Shown here: in pieces, positions 47,205 to 59,160 of the stretch
Layout: each line of letters begins with the position of its first letter
Numbering within the stretch: the first letter of the stretch is position 1
From: Hymenoscyphus infarciens
Lineage: Eukaryota; Ascomycota; Leotiomycetes; Helotiales; Helotiaceae
NCBI GenBank assembly: GCA_001414345.1
Contig: LLCB01000264.1
Coordinates: forward strand, 1-64,000
Direction of reading: 5' to 3'
Length of the DNA: 64,000 nucleotides
The notes under the pieces: model-generated
Told to the model about the DNA's origin: nothing
The model's database searches: none
What the model saw: only the letters and a program-made list of their open reading frames with translations
Position numbers and translations under genes: made by a program

Positions 47205-49319
47205 TTAATCGATTTGGACGTGCCCTGATCCTACCCTTAATAGAAGTAACACCTCTAACCTGCGGCTGCTTCGACGAAGACCACTCGTTCTCATCCGTGT
47301 TGTCCATGTTGTCCATCTCTCCATCTCATCAACCAGTGTCTTCAAAGTAACCTTGATCACCTTCAAGAACAAATTAGACGTCAATTGTTCTGGTGTCACG
47401 ACCTCCGGAAGGACATATTTCTTAGGCTTCTCCTCCTTCTCGCCCTCTCCTTCCTCATCATCCTTCTCTTCGATTTCCTTCAGAGCAATAGCCTCGGAAC
47501 GAGTGGCCATCACAGGTTCCTCACTTTCCTCGTCACCAGTGCCACCTCTAGCAAATAGCCAAAAGCGCCATAACAAACAACGCCTTCAAATAAGCAAAAC
47601 TAAACCCCTCAGTCATTTGAGCCAAAATGGAACAAAGACTCTCCGGGAAATCAACCATTTCATTATCCCTCAACTCTCCCCCCACCAATACTCACAATAC
47701 ACACTCCTCTCCTCCTCATCCGGGAGCTTAAAGTGATATTTCATATCAAAACGACTAGGTCGCTTCGTGATAGCTGGATCGAGGGTACCGAGATAATAGT
47801 TTGTCGATCCAATCATGAGGATTCCATCGTTGGATTCGAGACCGTCGACTTCGTTGTGGAAGTAGTTGCGTGTTTGGTTTGTGCTTAGAGAGTCGAGGTC
47901 TTCGAAGATGAGGAAGTAGGGAGCCATGGTTCGGGTGGGCAGGAAGTTTTGGCGGATTGAGGTGGTCGAAGTTTTTGACGTAGAGCCATTTATCGCTTTC
48001 CGAAATCTCGTTCGTCCCTCGCCAACGTGATACCTAGAGAGGAACCCCCCCCCCCCTACCAACAATCTCAGCTATCGCAGCGTTACCTACCTCCTAATAA
48101 CCCGTGACGCTCCGCTGGCTCTCCGAGGGCCACTGCCGTGGAGGCTGTCTTCGCTGCACTCTGAAATCTGTGAAACATAAAATAAAAACCGACCACTACG
48201 GAGTAGCCGAGGGAGGGGATGGGGTCTTCGCGGGTGGCGGGGAGGGCTGTGATGGTTTTTAAGGTGATGGTTTTTCCGTTCCCTAGGAGGCCGTGGAGGA
48301 TCAAACCTAGGTAGAGATGTGTGAGATTTATCTTTAACTAATATCGGATTATACCTAGTGACAGGTACAATCCCAATAATTTCCTTGAATTTATTAGCCA
48401 CAAACTAGAGAAGTGGTGTACAGGTTTATTTTGGTTGCCTTAAAGCAAGGTTTATAAATACCTTATATGTTATATGAATAGGAGCAAGTACTACTGTATT
48501 TAGTAGTCTTATTGGTTTATTCTAACAAGATATTAAAAAGGTTATCGCCTACTCCACTATGAGTCAATTTAGGGATGATGGTAATAGCAGCAGGATTGTC
48601 TTCCGGAGTGATGGAAGGGGAAACTATAGAATTGGGGAGCAATAGAGGTTAGATGACTTACCTCGCTTCCAAGGGACGGAAAGTTTCTTGTAAAGCTCCT
48701 TGTTGTCGTAAAACCGGGTGAGATCTCCTACAAGACCGGCTTTAACGTCCGGATTGAGGATGACATCGTCGAAAGAGCTGCCTTGAACACTCTTCCAAAG
48801 ATCACGACTCTTTTACCAATGGTTCTCGTCAAAGACAGAAATGTCACTTTGAAGAGCACTGATCCATTCTCCAACGGCAAGTATGAGTTGATCACCGAGA
48901 GACGATTCATCAAGGTTAATTCTCCTCATCCTCGCGGGATACGAGGATGAAAAAGATAGGCATGACTCTGCCGTTGGTCTCTCCAAATTCATCTTCGTAG
49001 AAGATATACTCATGGCCCTGTCAGACATAGTTCCAGCGACCAAACTCGACCTTGTCCTTGAGTCTACCAGCTCCACGGACAATTCGTGGACCTGGGTCCT
49101 TTCGGTAGCATCGTTGAGCATTGTAGGACTCATCGGGGTCTCTGCTTAATGCTGCGAGGCCATCATTGGCGAAACCTTTAAAGTCCTAACTAGCATACTC
49201 TGCATAGGTGACATGGTGATCGGGGTATATCTCTTGAAGGTGTTCTAAAAGAGTGAGGAGTGACCACTATTGTGTTCGCGGTACGCCTCGTAGGTTATCT
49301 CGTGCTTTTCGGAATTCAT
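47205..49319 (-). pseudogene. BCS1-type AAA ATPase, disabled
   Basis: All parts of a fungal BCS1-like AAA ATPase gene are present in order but out of frame with each other. From the N-terminus: relics ESYNAQRCYRKDPGPR-like and EFGRWNYV followed by a stop; DQLILAVGEWISALQSDISV in another frame; a stop just before KSRDLWKSVQGSSFDDVIL; then FYDNKELYKKLSVPWKR. A 355-base intron (48307-48661) leads to Walker A, LILHGLLGNGKTITLKT. Walker B and later are MAPYFLIFEDLDSL, NEVDGLESNDGILMIGSTN and PSRFDMKYHFKLP. The tail (FSFAYLKALFV, then an acidic region) needs another frame change near 47545. Several stops look like CAG-to-TAG, CAA-to-TAA or TGG-to-TGA changes. A C-rich run of about 12 lies at 48046. 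Confidence 0.85.
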
Positions 49320-51233
49320 GATGAGGGAGAGGAGAAGATGATATGGAATCTGGATTGAGGAATGATCTCTGTTGATGCTAAGAATCTATAAAGAATCAAG
49401 CTTGGAAATTGGGGGGGGAATTTAACGACGGAAGGTATCATTTAGAAGAAAAAACGTGACGAAGAAGGAAGCAGATCACATGACCAGAGCTGAATCTCAC
49501 ATGGAAATAATCCCAAAAATAGGTGGTGTAGTAGTGCACTATAGAAGTAGAAGCCTGCTTTTGGCTGTCGATGAAGCCAATCAAGAAGGCGAGATGAATG
49601 CTTGTAAATAACCCTTCAGCCGGCTGAAGATGCCCTGTGCAAAAGGGTGCATAAAGGAGAGGCGCAGCGACTGATTGATTACATTACCCCCCGCCCCGCC
49701 TTCATGCGCTAGCAGGATCTATCTTTAAAGCATTGCTCTACTCGACTATTCAAGAAAAGCCCAGTGTTTCTTCAGATGAAAAAAAACATGGTACGGACGA
49801 AGAATTAAGTTGGTTGAAGGCAATGAAGACAAAATTGGAACAGAGGTCCTCTTCAAGTCCCGAGAGATTAAATCTCCGTCCCGGTATTGCGAGCGATAGA
49901 TAAGGTCAATGGGTCAAGGGGTCAAGGGGAGAGAGGTCCACTTGCCCGGGCGTTTGAGCCATTGAGGTGGATGACTACGTATGTACGCAAAACTTGTTTT
50001 GATGGTTACTAAGTAGCTTTGAAGAGGCTGAAGCAGAAAGGTGTGGTGTGGTGTTGATGGTGGAGGCATCTCTTTTCAAAAAACAAAAAAAAAACATCCC
50101 ATCTCCCCAGGAAAAAGAATCAATATTTAGAACACGAGCTCACGCCTCAATCCTCGATGCACCACTATACGATCGCCTTTCGGGCGTCTTTAGGTTACCA
50201 TTTCTGGCATCTATGGGCGCCAAAATGAAAATGGCTTTGTTTGTTTAGGGAGACAGCGTGGCGAAGGGGGAACCCTCCACACCTGCGCATCCGGTCCCTG
50301 ATCGACGTCTCATTCGACGTCAAATCTTGCTTCTGCATGTACCCCTGATCTACCCCTGATCTAGACAGCCTTGGTTCTGGCCCATCCCCACGATCTTCAT
50401 AAAGCGGCATTCAATCTTTCGCACAAGAATTACCTTTTAAATGCCGCTCTTACTCTAATTTGCGCCTCTGCGAGTCTGATCCTACCCGCCAGGGCAGAGC
50501 CCCCAGTGGTGTGGATCCACCCGGCGCATTCTCCCTTGTTTCAACGATGCGGTGACTGACAGTGACACTCTCGTCAACTCCCAACCGAGTTGACTGGAAG
50601 AAAAGTTTGATGCTCCTTTGAGCCTTCAAGCCTTCAAGCCTTCAAGCGCCCACTCGAGTACAAGTACATCTGCAGATGCAGCAGACTCTATATCGATATC
50701 CTGGGGTAAAGATAGTCGTACTCGAGTCACCTCGGCAGCCAGACTTCAACTCACCTTCAACTGGCATTTACCCCAATCTGATATGACTTGTTAAAAAGAT
50801 GTGAGGGTGCCTGCCTTGGCATGGACCCCCTTTAGTGGGTCGGAGTGGGCTTTCACACACACATCAACCTCCTTGCATCCCTTAGGTTGAAGCCCCGCCC
50901 CACTATCAACATCAACAGGCGTGCGCTGCGCTTTGCTGTCATGGCCCTTCTGCTCCACTCCTGATCCTCCACCTATTCATCAAGTCCCTCCCTCTCCCTC
51001 TCCCTCTCCCCCAGCCAACCTGCCCTATCAAAAATCAAGTTTGGACTGGCTCCGCTCTTTCGTTTACACCCCAATTTGGGCACCACCAATCTGATAATAC
51101 CCAACCACCGCCCGCCAGTTCTCACCTTCAATCCTTAGGTTCCTCTCTCTCCGTACATATTACGTACTTCACATTCGTTCCGTTTTCTTGACATCTCGAG
51201 ATAATTCCTTAATCAACAACCCACACAGTCACC
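49320..51233. other. Long promoter/intergenic region upstream of the glucanase gene
   Basis: No supported gene. The part before 51233 is pyrimidine-rich (CTCCCTCTCCCTCTCCC at about 50993), a common feature of strong fungal promoters. CCTTCAAG is repeated at about 50623-50646. Confidence 0.55.
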
Positions 51234-52832
51234 ATGCGCTTCAGTACCTTAATCGCTGCCTTTATGGTAGGCGCCGTCACGGCAGCACCATCCTCTCCAG
51301 ACCCATCCTCTCCAAATCTTCAATCAAGATCAAATGCTTTCAATTTTGGAAGAAATAAAGTAAGGGGACTGAATATCGGTGGCTGGCTCGTGCTAGAGCC
51401 TTGGATCAGTAAGAATTCTTCTCTCTTCCTCCTTTTGATGTCTTCACTAACCAACAAGTCAATAGCTCCCTCAATCTTCCAGAATCTTGACCAATCCCTC
51501 GGTGTAGTCGACGAATCTACTCTGACTGGCAAATTGGGCAACGATGCAGCACTCGCCATTCTCAAGCCTCATTGGGATTCCTTCTGTACATTCGCCGATT
51601 TCCAAAAGATCGCCGCTGCTGGTTTCAACATGGTCCGTCTACCAGTTGGTTACTGGGCCTATTCTTTGGAGGCTGGAGAGTCATACACCCAAGGTGCTGC
51701 TCCATATGTCGACGCGGCAATCGATTGGGCGAGAGCAACTGGATTGAAGGTACTGATTGATTTGCACGGTGCACCTAAATCCCAAAATGGCTTCGACAAC
51801 AGTGGTCAAAGAATCGCAAAGCCTGGCTTTCAACAAGGAGATTCCGTCGCACAAACACTTGCTGTCCTCGAAACCATCACCCAGAAATACGCGCAGACCT
51901 CGTACCAGGATGTTGTTATTGGTGTCGAGCTTCTTAACGAGCCATTGGGATCAGCTCTTGATATGGACAACCTCAGGACTTTCTTACGCAATGGTTTCGA
52001 GCAAGTTCGCAAAGTCAGTGATACGCCTGTTGTAATCCACGACGCATTCATCTCACCAAGTAAATGGAATGGATTCCTCTCACCTTCAGACAACAATGCT
52101 CAAAATGGTAAGTAGCTTGCCAGACGCCGGTCGTTGCTCTCGGTCACCCACCATATCAAAATTGTCCGAAATAGTCGAGGACAATTACAACCATTGTTCG
52201 AGAAGGTTTAGAAGATTGAAATACTTGATCTCTTTATTATCCTAACCCTTCTTGGTAAATGGTTACGAGTATTCGAAAACATCTCGTACAATCAGATACT
52301 GGGTACCGAAGAGCAATAACCAAACTTCTTACCGTTTGTTGGGAACCAATACTGATATTTTTTCATAGTTGTCGTCGATCACCATGAGTATCAAGTCTTC
52401 ACCAACGACTTCGTCGCGATGCAACCGTGGCAACACAGACAATTGGTATGCAACAACGCCGCCAGCTACGCTTCCGGAGCCGACAAATGGACCATAGTAG
52501 GCGAGTGGACTGCAGCCATGACTGATTGCGCCCCAGCACTCAACGGATATGGGATTGGAGCACGATACGATGGCACATACCCCGATTCCAAGTTCGTGGG
52601 TACCTGCGCAGGCAAGAACAACATCCTCGAATGGGACGATACCTTCAAGAGCGACATGCGAGGATACATCGAAGCCCAACTTTCCGCATTCGAGTCCCAC
52701 ACCCAAGGATGGGTCTTCTGGAACTTCAAGACCGAAAGCGCTCACGAATGGGATGCTTTTGCCTTACTCGACAACGGTGTTTTCCCACAACCATTGACCG
52801 ATCGAAAATTCAGTTCTATTTGTTCTTTTTAA
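51234..52832 (+). CDS. exg1: Secreted GH5 exo-beta-1,3-glucanase, 426 residues
   Basis: Glucan 1,3-beta-glucosidase of GH5 subfamily 9, which trims cell-wall beta-1,3-glucan. Three exons: 51234-51408, 51466-52107 and 52369-52832. The signal peptide is about residues 1-17 (MRFSTLIAAFMVGAVTA). Landmarks: RGLNIGGWLVLEPWIT, FNMVRLPVGYWAY, VLIDLHGAPKSQNGFDNSG, the acid/base Glu217 in LLNEPLG, DHHEYQVF and the nucleophile Glu318 in IVGEWTAAMTDC. The C-terminus GWVFWNFKTE is typical. The first intron (57 bases) has no stop in frame, but removing it restores the usual EPWITPSIF. The second intron is 261 bases, long for this genome. Confidence 0.95.
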
Positions 52833-55182
52833 GGAAGGGGGATGATAGGGTTCGATGAGTTTTTGATGATAAATAATGATAACTTGGGAAATGGGAAATA
52901 CAAACTGGGAGGAAATTGTGCAAATTACATAACATACTGGAGGAAAGACTGGTAGACCGGGAAATGAAAGGTCATTACATATACCCAAATAGATAGTCTT
53001 TAATTAGAGACGAAATCAAGCAATGAAATTGAAATAAGAATACAAACTCGCTGATGACAGAGTGACGATCCGCATGAACAAACGCCGAAAAGCCAAACTT
53101 GACTTGCAGCCTTATAGAAACACCTCCTCACCAAACCCCCAGAGCATAAGAAGCAAGTATGCCAACGTCAAGGCAGCCCACCAAGCAAGGGTTGTAGGAA
53201 CCCGCGAATGTAGTCCCACCCTCCTACAATCATCCCAACTCCTCTGGAAACAAACAACAAAGGCTTAATTGTTCGAGCCGTGTGGGATAAACGAATTGAT
53301 TTTCCGAGTCTGGATTGAACGAGTTGAGGGAGCAGCATAGAAGTACTTACTTACTCACTCTAAGTACCTTTGACCACCAGCCTGGTGACCATCTCCGAAA
53401 GGGACGACTTGGTTCTCACCCACGCCGTGCCGTGCCGTCTCGGAAACGGGGAGTCATAGGTACCATTCTACCCCGTCCCGTGTATATGGATCCTTAAGAT
53501 TTCATGATTTCAAGATTTCAAGATTTCAAGTCCAACGTCTAGATAACCTTATTCTCCCCTCTCTATTGTACGTAAAACCACTCCTACGCTGTGCAACCGA
53601 GCCCCAACCTAGCTGAGTGTTGGTGCAGAGTGGGTGGAGTGAGTGCCGGCTGAACATCGGGGAAATCTCGAGGCGAAGCTTGGCATTTAAAGTGAACGAC
53701 GTCTCCTCACTCCACTCCACTTCATTCACTCTTGAAAGCGTCACTTACTGCAACCCTTTCTGGAAGTACTCTAAATTGGTGCTTTGGTTATTTTCATGAT
53801 GAGTGCTTTGTGGTAATTGGGTGCTGAGGTCGAGGATGCGTGGGGTTGAGGTGGGGTGTGTGCATGCAAATTTGGGTGGTGTGGAAGGGGAAGGTGGAAG
53901 GTGGAGGTGCTGAGGTTTAGAGGGAGGGAAGATAGGACTTGAGAGGTGTTCTAAAGTGGTGCTTTGATTATTTCATGATGGGTGCATTGTGGGATAATTG
54001 GGTATCAAGTTTGGAGATGCTGTGAGGGCTGGAAGAAGGGGGGTGGAAAGAGGGGATGTAAGAGGGGGGTTTTTTGGATGGGGAAAAAGAGTCAACTTAC
54101 TTCCAACATATCTAGAGGGTCTTCTACATTGTGCTTTGATTCTTCATAATGGATGCATCGGGTATTTATGGGGGAGATTTTGGGGGTTGGGGTTGGATGT
54201 AAGGTGGTTGGGTGATTGGCGAAAATGTAAGTTCTGTGATGGAGGCTTTTTTTTTTTTTCTTTGTTGCTTTTAGTGCTTGTTGTAGCTGAGAAGAGCGCG
54301 CAATTGAGGATTTTCTCTCTTGTTTTGTAGGTTGTGGTTGTTTCTCTTCCTGTACTTGCATGGCTGTCTCAATGCTTTATTCTAAGCGTCAAGATGGCCT
54401 GCATCTTTACTTGAGGCAGTTGTCCAGGGAGTGTGGTGAATTATTTTATTTGCTCTTCACTACTTTGGATGCGCTTGTTTTCACTTGTCCATGAAGTGGT
54501 CAAGCCTTTTAATTTTTACGGGGGGTTACATGGGAAGACAACAGTGTGGTGCAGTGCAAACGTGTGAAGAGAACCACCATTCAATTCACCAAGTTGGACC
54601 CAAGCAATCCCGCATCAATGTATTTTCTGCCAAAAGATGCGCCCTAAATCCTCTGAAGCATAATTTGGCTTAGTGACCAAGAATCTAGAGCTGCCAGCAG
54701 AAGCTCAGATTTCACGCGTTATATCAAATATCAATTGGGCTTGAAGACATTCAACTACTTCAAATGATTAGTGCGGGTTTCAATCTTGTCCCAGAGTAAG
54801 CTTGACAAGACTGTTCATTCAATAGACTTTACATGCACGCAACTTGAGAGATTACTGCAACACTCCTGGATTTTCCTTTTTGCGAAATTCCCCTTCTATG
54901 TTGACAGCAACAGGCACACTAGGAGCTTGAGCCACCTAGCTCACTTCTCCGTGGAGTGTTCTTTTAATTGATTGGCCAGTAGCCTGAATGACTAGGCTGT
55001 CGTGCGCGCGCCGACTATTGTTGCCGTCGGCTGAGGCCGAACATCAAAATATATTCCGCGTCAACTTCTCCTCCTCCCAAACTCCATCCTTCCAACAACC
55101 ACACCTTCTCAAAAGCCTCTTTGGCAGCCCTATATCTTGTTGGCAGAACACTTCTCCAGATCGGTCAATACCCCCTTGCACC
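52833..55182. other. Intergenic, about 2.3 kb, with a diverged triple repeat
   Basis: No gene supported. Short AGATTTCA repeats occur at about 53510-53530. See the separate repeat entry. The last ~150 bases are the leader of the gene at 55183, with TC-rich sequence. Confidence 0.5.
53762..54215 (+). repeat. Three diverged ~175-base tandem repeats
   Basis: Units start near 53762, 53942 and 54115. Each begins with a version of TCTAAAGTGGTGCTTTGATT, then CATGATGGGTGCATTGTGG, then a G-rich stretch. Spacing is about 180 and 173 bases. Divergence is high, so this is an old duplication. It is probably non-coding. Confidence 0.65.
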
Positions 55183-57949
55183 ATGGCAGGATTAGGACAG
55201 GACATGGAGGGTGCTGGTGAACCTCCATTTGAACCTCCTCCCCGACCGGCGTCAACTTCGATCTTGCCAGATGGGCGTGAGCTGGTTGTTCATCCAAGAC
55301 CTACCAAGCGCAGATCCAAACCAGAGTCTCTCACCAAGGTTGCTACCATCAACAGTGCAAGAGACCGGTTGAGCCAACGTCGTGGCGCCGACAACTTGCG
55401 CGAACTTTACGAGTCCCCACCACGACTTCTACGCAGAGAGGATGCTACTGTTGGCCAACCAGCTGTAGATTATAGAGAGCGGGTATGTATCTCACCTTTC
55501 CTTTCCTTCTTACAATTGCTGACACTTTGAAGGCCATGTCTGTTTATGCTCAGTTTCCTGCTGCCAATGGTGAGGGCGACGAGTCTTTGATCAGCTCTAT
55601 TTGCAACTTCTTCCCTGTAAGCTTCACCTTTGCTCACAAACACACCAAAGTGGTACTGACGCGTCACAGGCCGCTCCAACTGGTGTTCCTTCTTCAACGG
55701 GATCTTCTGTCGCGTCTTCCTCGTCTTCCTCGTCCTCTTCAAGCAACAACGACTTGGTTAAACGTTCTTCTGCGGTGAGTCAGGATAGTTATGCAGCTTA
55801 TGCCTATCGCATTCTCACTCGCAGTTTAGAGGCTTGTTCAATGCATTGTTTTTGTTTTTCTTTACAAGCCAAAGCTGACTTGGACCTAGCTGCTCAACAA
55901 GGATCTTCCACCTGAGCCATTTCTTCAAGACCAAATCCCGTTCAAGGACTTGCTCCCCAAGCCACCCAAACACTCGGCCAAATCCTCGCTTGAGACCTCG
56001 ACCACTGACGGCGCACTCTCGTTCGTGGCCGCATACGACGGAGCTTTCGACACACCCCCATCTCCCACAGGACAATTGGCAGATAGCAACATCGCATCAA
56101 CCGCCTCAACCATTGGATTGACTGGCACTCAACTCAGTCCGATTTCAGACCACACCGAGCCCTCGACCGCGCGAGGTTCGCCTGCAAATTTCGAGGTCCC
56201 AAACCAACGTCGTCGTCGTATTGGAGCTACAATTGGTGGCAGTCCACGCAGTCGTCGCACTCTTCGCACCATAGGAAGCGTCATTGGTGGTCGCCCTTCT
56301 CAATACTACTTGACACCTCAACCACCTCGTCGGCATATCGCGCACGAGATGCGTCCACCGCTAGGTATGTATCTCTTCATTCAAATATTCAAAGGACCAT
56401 ACTGACCTATTACTAGTCAATGAGATGTACCGCCAGGCGGTCACATCTCAACCTGAGATGATCGATGGCGCCACCGACACATCTCCAATCTTGCCAACCG
56501 CCGTGAGACGTTTCACGAAGTATCAATGCGGCGCGACCTACCGGGAGGCTTCCGACGCTCACGAAGTCATCATGGGTTACCCACGGGGTGGGGCCCCACC
56601 GGATGAGATGAGGTTAGTGATTATCTCTGAATCCTCAAAGTCATTATCAATCTAACAATCTTCACAGCAATGGAGTCCAATCTTCACTTGGAAGTAAGAC
56701 TATCAAGAAGGGAAGCGCCCGGGTTCGTGAACTCTAGACTCCTCAACTTCAGATATGGCATACTGACCAGATCCAGGGTTCCGCGTACAACAAGAGTGCT
56801 TCCAACGTCGCTGCCAATACTCCTCGATCCTCGCCACTTGAAGCTGGTTCTGTTCTTGACCGCCTAACCCGACCAACCGCTACGAGTGCCCGTCGCGAGA
56901 TCATTGGCAAGGACCGCCGTCGCCAATCCGGCACCTTTCCAGTTGTCGAGAAGACCCCACCTGCTGCTCAACCAAAGAAGGCCGTCAATGTCCCAAAGGT
57001 CAACCCGGTCAAGAAGGCTAGCAAGGGTTTCAAGACAAAGCTGTCATCTTTGATGGCTGGTCGTGGCAAGAGTGCTGGTCGAGTTCCAGTCGTCGCAGCC
57101 AAATATACCGCATCTGATGCAATCGAGGAAGGCGAGGAGGACAATCGACTTTCGCGCAATATGGCAACCTACCGTGGCTCTGGCATGGATCGACGAACTT
57201 CCCAATTGCCACGTCCATATGCCACCACTCCCGACCTGACCGAGCACGCTGCCGCTGCCGAAGACGAAGATGTTTTCTCACCACGTCCATCGACCTCTCA
57301 CGATCAAGTACGATCTGATGAGCGTTACCCATCCCTTCAACCTCGCGCACCCTCTTCGGAGCACACTCTTCGAGTGGATGCTCACGCTTCTCGTGCTGAG
57401 CTTGGCGAGGCTTTCCGCGCTCGGAACGCCGGTCTCATGGATGGTCAAGGTCGCTTCTATAATCATTCCAATGCTTCCGCCGGTCCTTCTTCCGCTGCCA
57501 ACGGTGGTCAAGGTCGCTTCTACAATCACTCCAATGCTTCCGCCGGTCCTTCTTCCGCTGCCAACGGTCCTGTCGCCTTCACTTCCGCTGCTGCTGTCGC
57601 AGGTCCTTCTTCAGTTCCCACACCACCAGCCACCCAGGGAGGAGGTCCCGTAATCGCCAACGATGTCTATGGAAATGTGGTCGACGAGATGCTTCGGGCA
57701 GCCGAGCGATCCTTGCGTAGCTTGATTCAAACAGCCGGTACTATTCAAGACGAAGCCATGAAGGATGAATTGATTGACATCATCGAGGCCTTGGGTCACT
57801 CTATTGCGCACACCAGAACCGTCCGTATTGAGATTATGCGTCAGACCGAGGTGCAAATCCGCTTGTCTTCTAGACTTCAGCTCTTTGCAGCACAGGCCGT
57901 GGCCCAAGTTCAACTTGCACAGGCTGCCCCGGCATCTCGATCTGGATGA
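55183..57949 (+). CDS. Unrecognised conserved-looking protein, about 795 residues, seven exons
   Basis: Exons: 55183-55482, 55533-55616, 55670-55774, 55890-56364, 56417-56612, 56668-56722 and 56777-57949. Introns are 50, 53, 115, 52, 55 and 54 bases with matching phases. The sixth intron has an unusual GTTCGT donor, so that join is less sure. The protein is mostly low-complexity: Pro-rich start, Ser run in exon 3, Arg-rich NQRRRRIGATIGG and a basic stretch KKASKGFKTKL. Residues near the C-terminus form a probable helical domain (VVDEMLRAAERSLRSLIQ then EIMRQTEVQIRLSSRLQLF). A 63-base unit is duplicated at 57443-57568 (GQGRFYNHSNASAGPSS). I know no family for it. It looks intracellular. Confidence 0.75.
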
Positions 57950-58956
57950 GTTTCGACGTCATGGTTGATATGATTGCTGCTATCTTTTGCGGCTCTCATT
58001 TTCTCTCTCTTTTGTCTTTGTTTTATGGAAGAAATGGATGCGATTCAAGTGGCCGTAATTAATATGAAAAGGTCTCTACTAAGGATTACTATGGATATGT
58101 AGCTGCTGCTGGACAAGGAAAAGTGCGATGTAAGACTAGAATTATTGTCCCAGCTGCCAGGTAGTTGAATGAAATGGAATGCGTTTTATGAAAAGTTGAT
58201 GTTTTTTACCTTGTGCTTTTGATAAAGATGTGACTTGAAAATATGATGAGATTCATTGGATTTTACGAATCTCCAATGAATTTTGATGAAAATAACTTGG
58301 AGGTTTCATATTTCAGGCTATATATACGTGACTGAAAAACGAACGTAGCTATCAGCTTTTATTTTTAGCTTCTCTAAACTTCATTAACTCTTCCTAAGTA
58401 TTCTAACTATCGAGTCTAATCTCAAAGCATAAAAGAAGTTACTAGAACAGCTAAATAATAAAATCTAGCTAGTTATATAGCTCTCTCTTAACCTTATCGA
58501 ACTAAATCTTCTTCTTAAGATATTTAAAAGAATAAAGCGTAAAAGAGAGAAAGTCTAGACTCAAATATAGTAAAGACTCTTTAGTTCTAGTCTTAAGTAA
58601 GTTTATCTAACTAACATAACTAATATTATTAGAAAAAGAAGGAGAAAGAAGAAGAGTTACTAGAATATTAGTTTAAAAAGACTTTTATTTACTTTCTTTA
58701 TCGTAGCTGGAGTTAGGTTTTTCTTGGTTTTTCTTATTATAGTTGGGATAGTAGAAGAGGGGAAAGTTGGTTTAGACTAGAGAGTATATGTCTTTGGTGG
58801 ATATTTGTTTAGAAAGAGTTTATATTATTTTTCTTTATTTCTTTATTTCTATTTAAGAGAATACTAGAGATAAAGAGATTAAGTCTTTGAACTAGTAGTT
58901 ATAGCTATAGATAGATAAGTAATATAGAGTAAGTTAAAGAGAAATTCTATCACTTT
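57950..58956. other. 3' flank, then AT-rich RIP-like sequence
   Basis: Up to about 58320 this is an ordinary 3' flank. From about 58330 to 59580 the DNA becomes AT-rich and stop-filled like the transposon blocks, without a readable protein. Confidence 0.5.
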
Positions 58957-59160
58957 AGCTCTCTATATACTCTACGTGTATTAGCGTATAAAAGTAAGAC
59001 ATATAACGAAGATTCTATCCGACGTGTTCTATTAGCACTATTCTAAGAGTACTATTCTAGTATTTGTTCTTATTAGTAAGATATACTAGTCGTAGTATTA
59101 TCTTACTTAGTCTTACACCGGTGTTACTAATACGTATATACGTGAGATATATAGAGAGCT
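58957..59160. mobile_element. Short MITE-like inverted-repeat element in a RIP patch
   Basis: The left end AGCTCTCTATATA is matched by TATATAGAGAGCT at the right end. Further inward ATTAG and GTAAGAC blocks pair as well. Pairing may extend about 10 bases further out on both sides (TATCACTTT against TATCTCTTC). I could not fix a target duplication. Confidence 0.55.

Noticed and set aside
57270..57653. 127-codon ORF rich in Leu/Pro within the 795-residue gene
   Set aside because: Shadow frame of the duplicated 63-base unit; the main frame is open across the whole exon.
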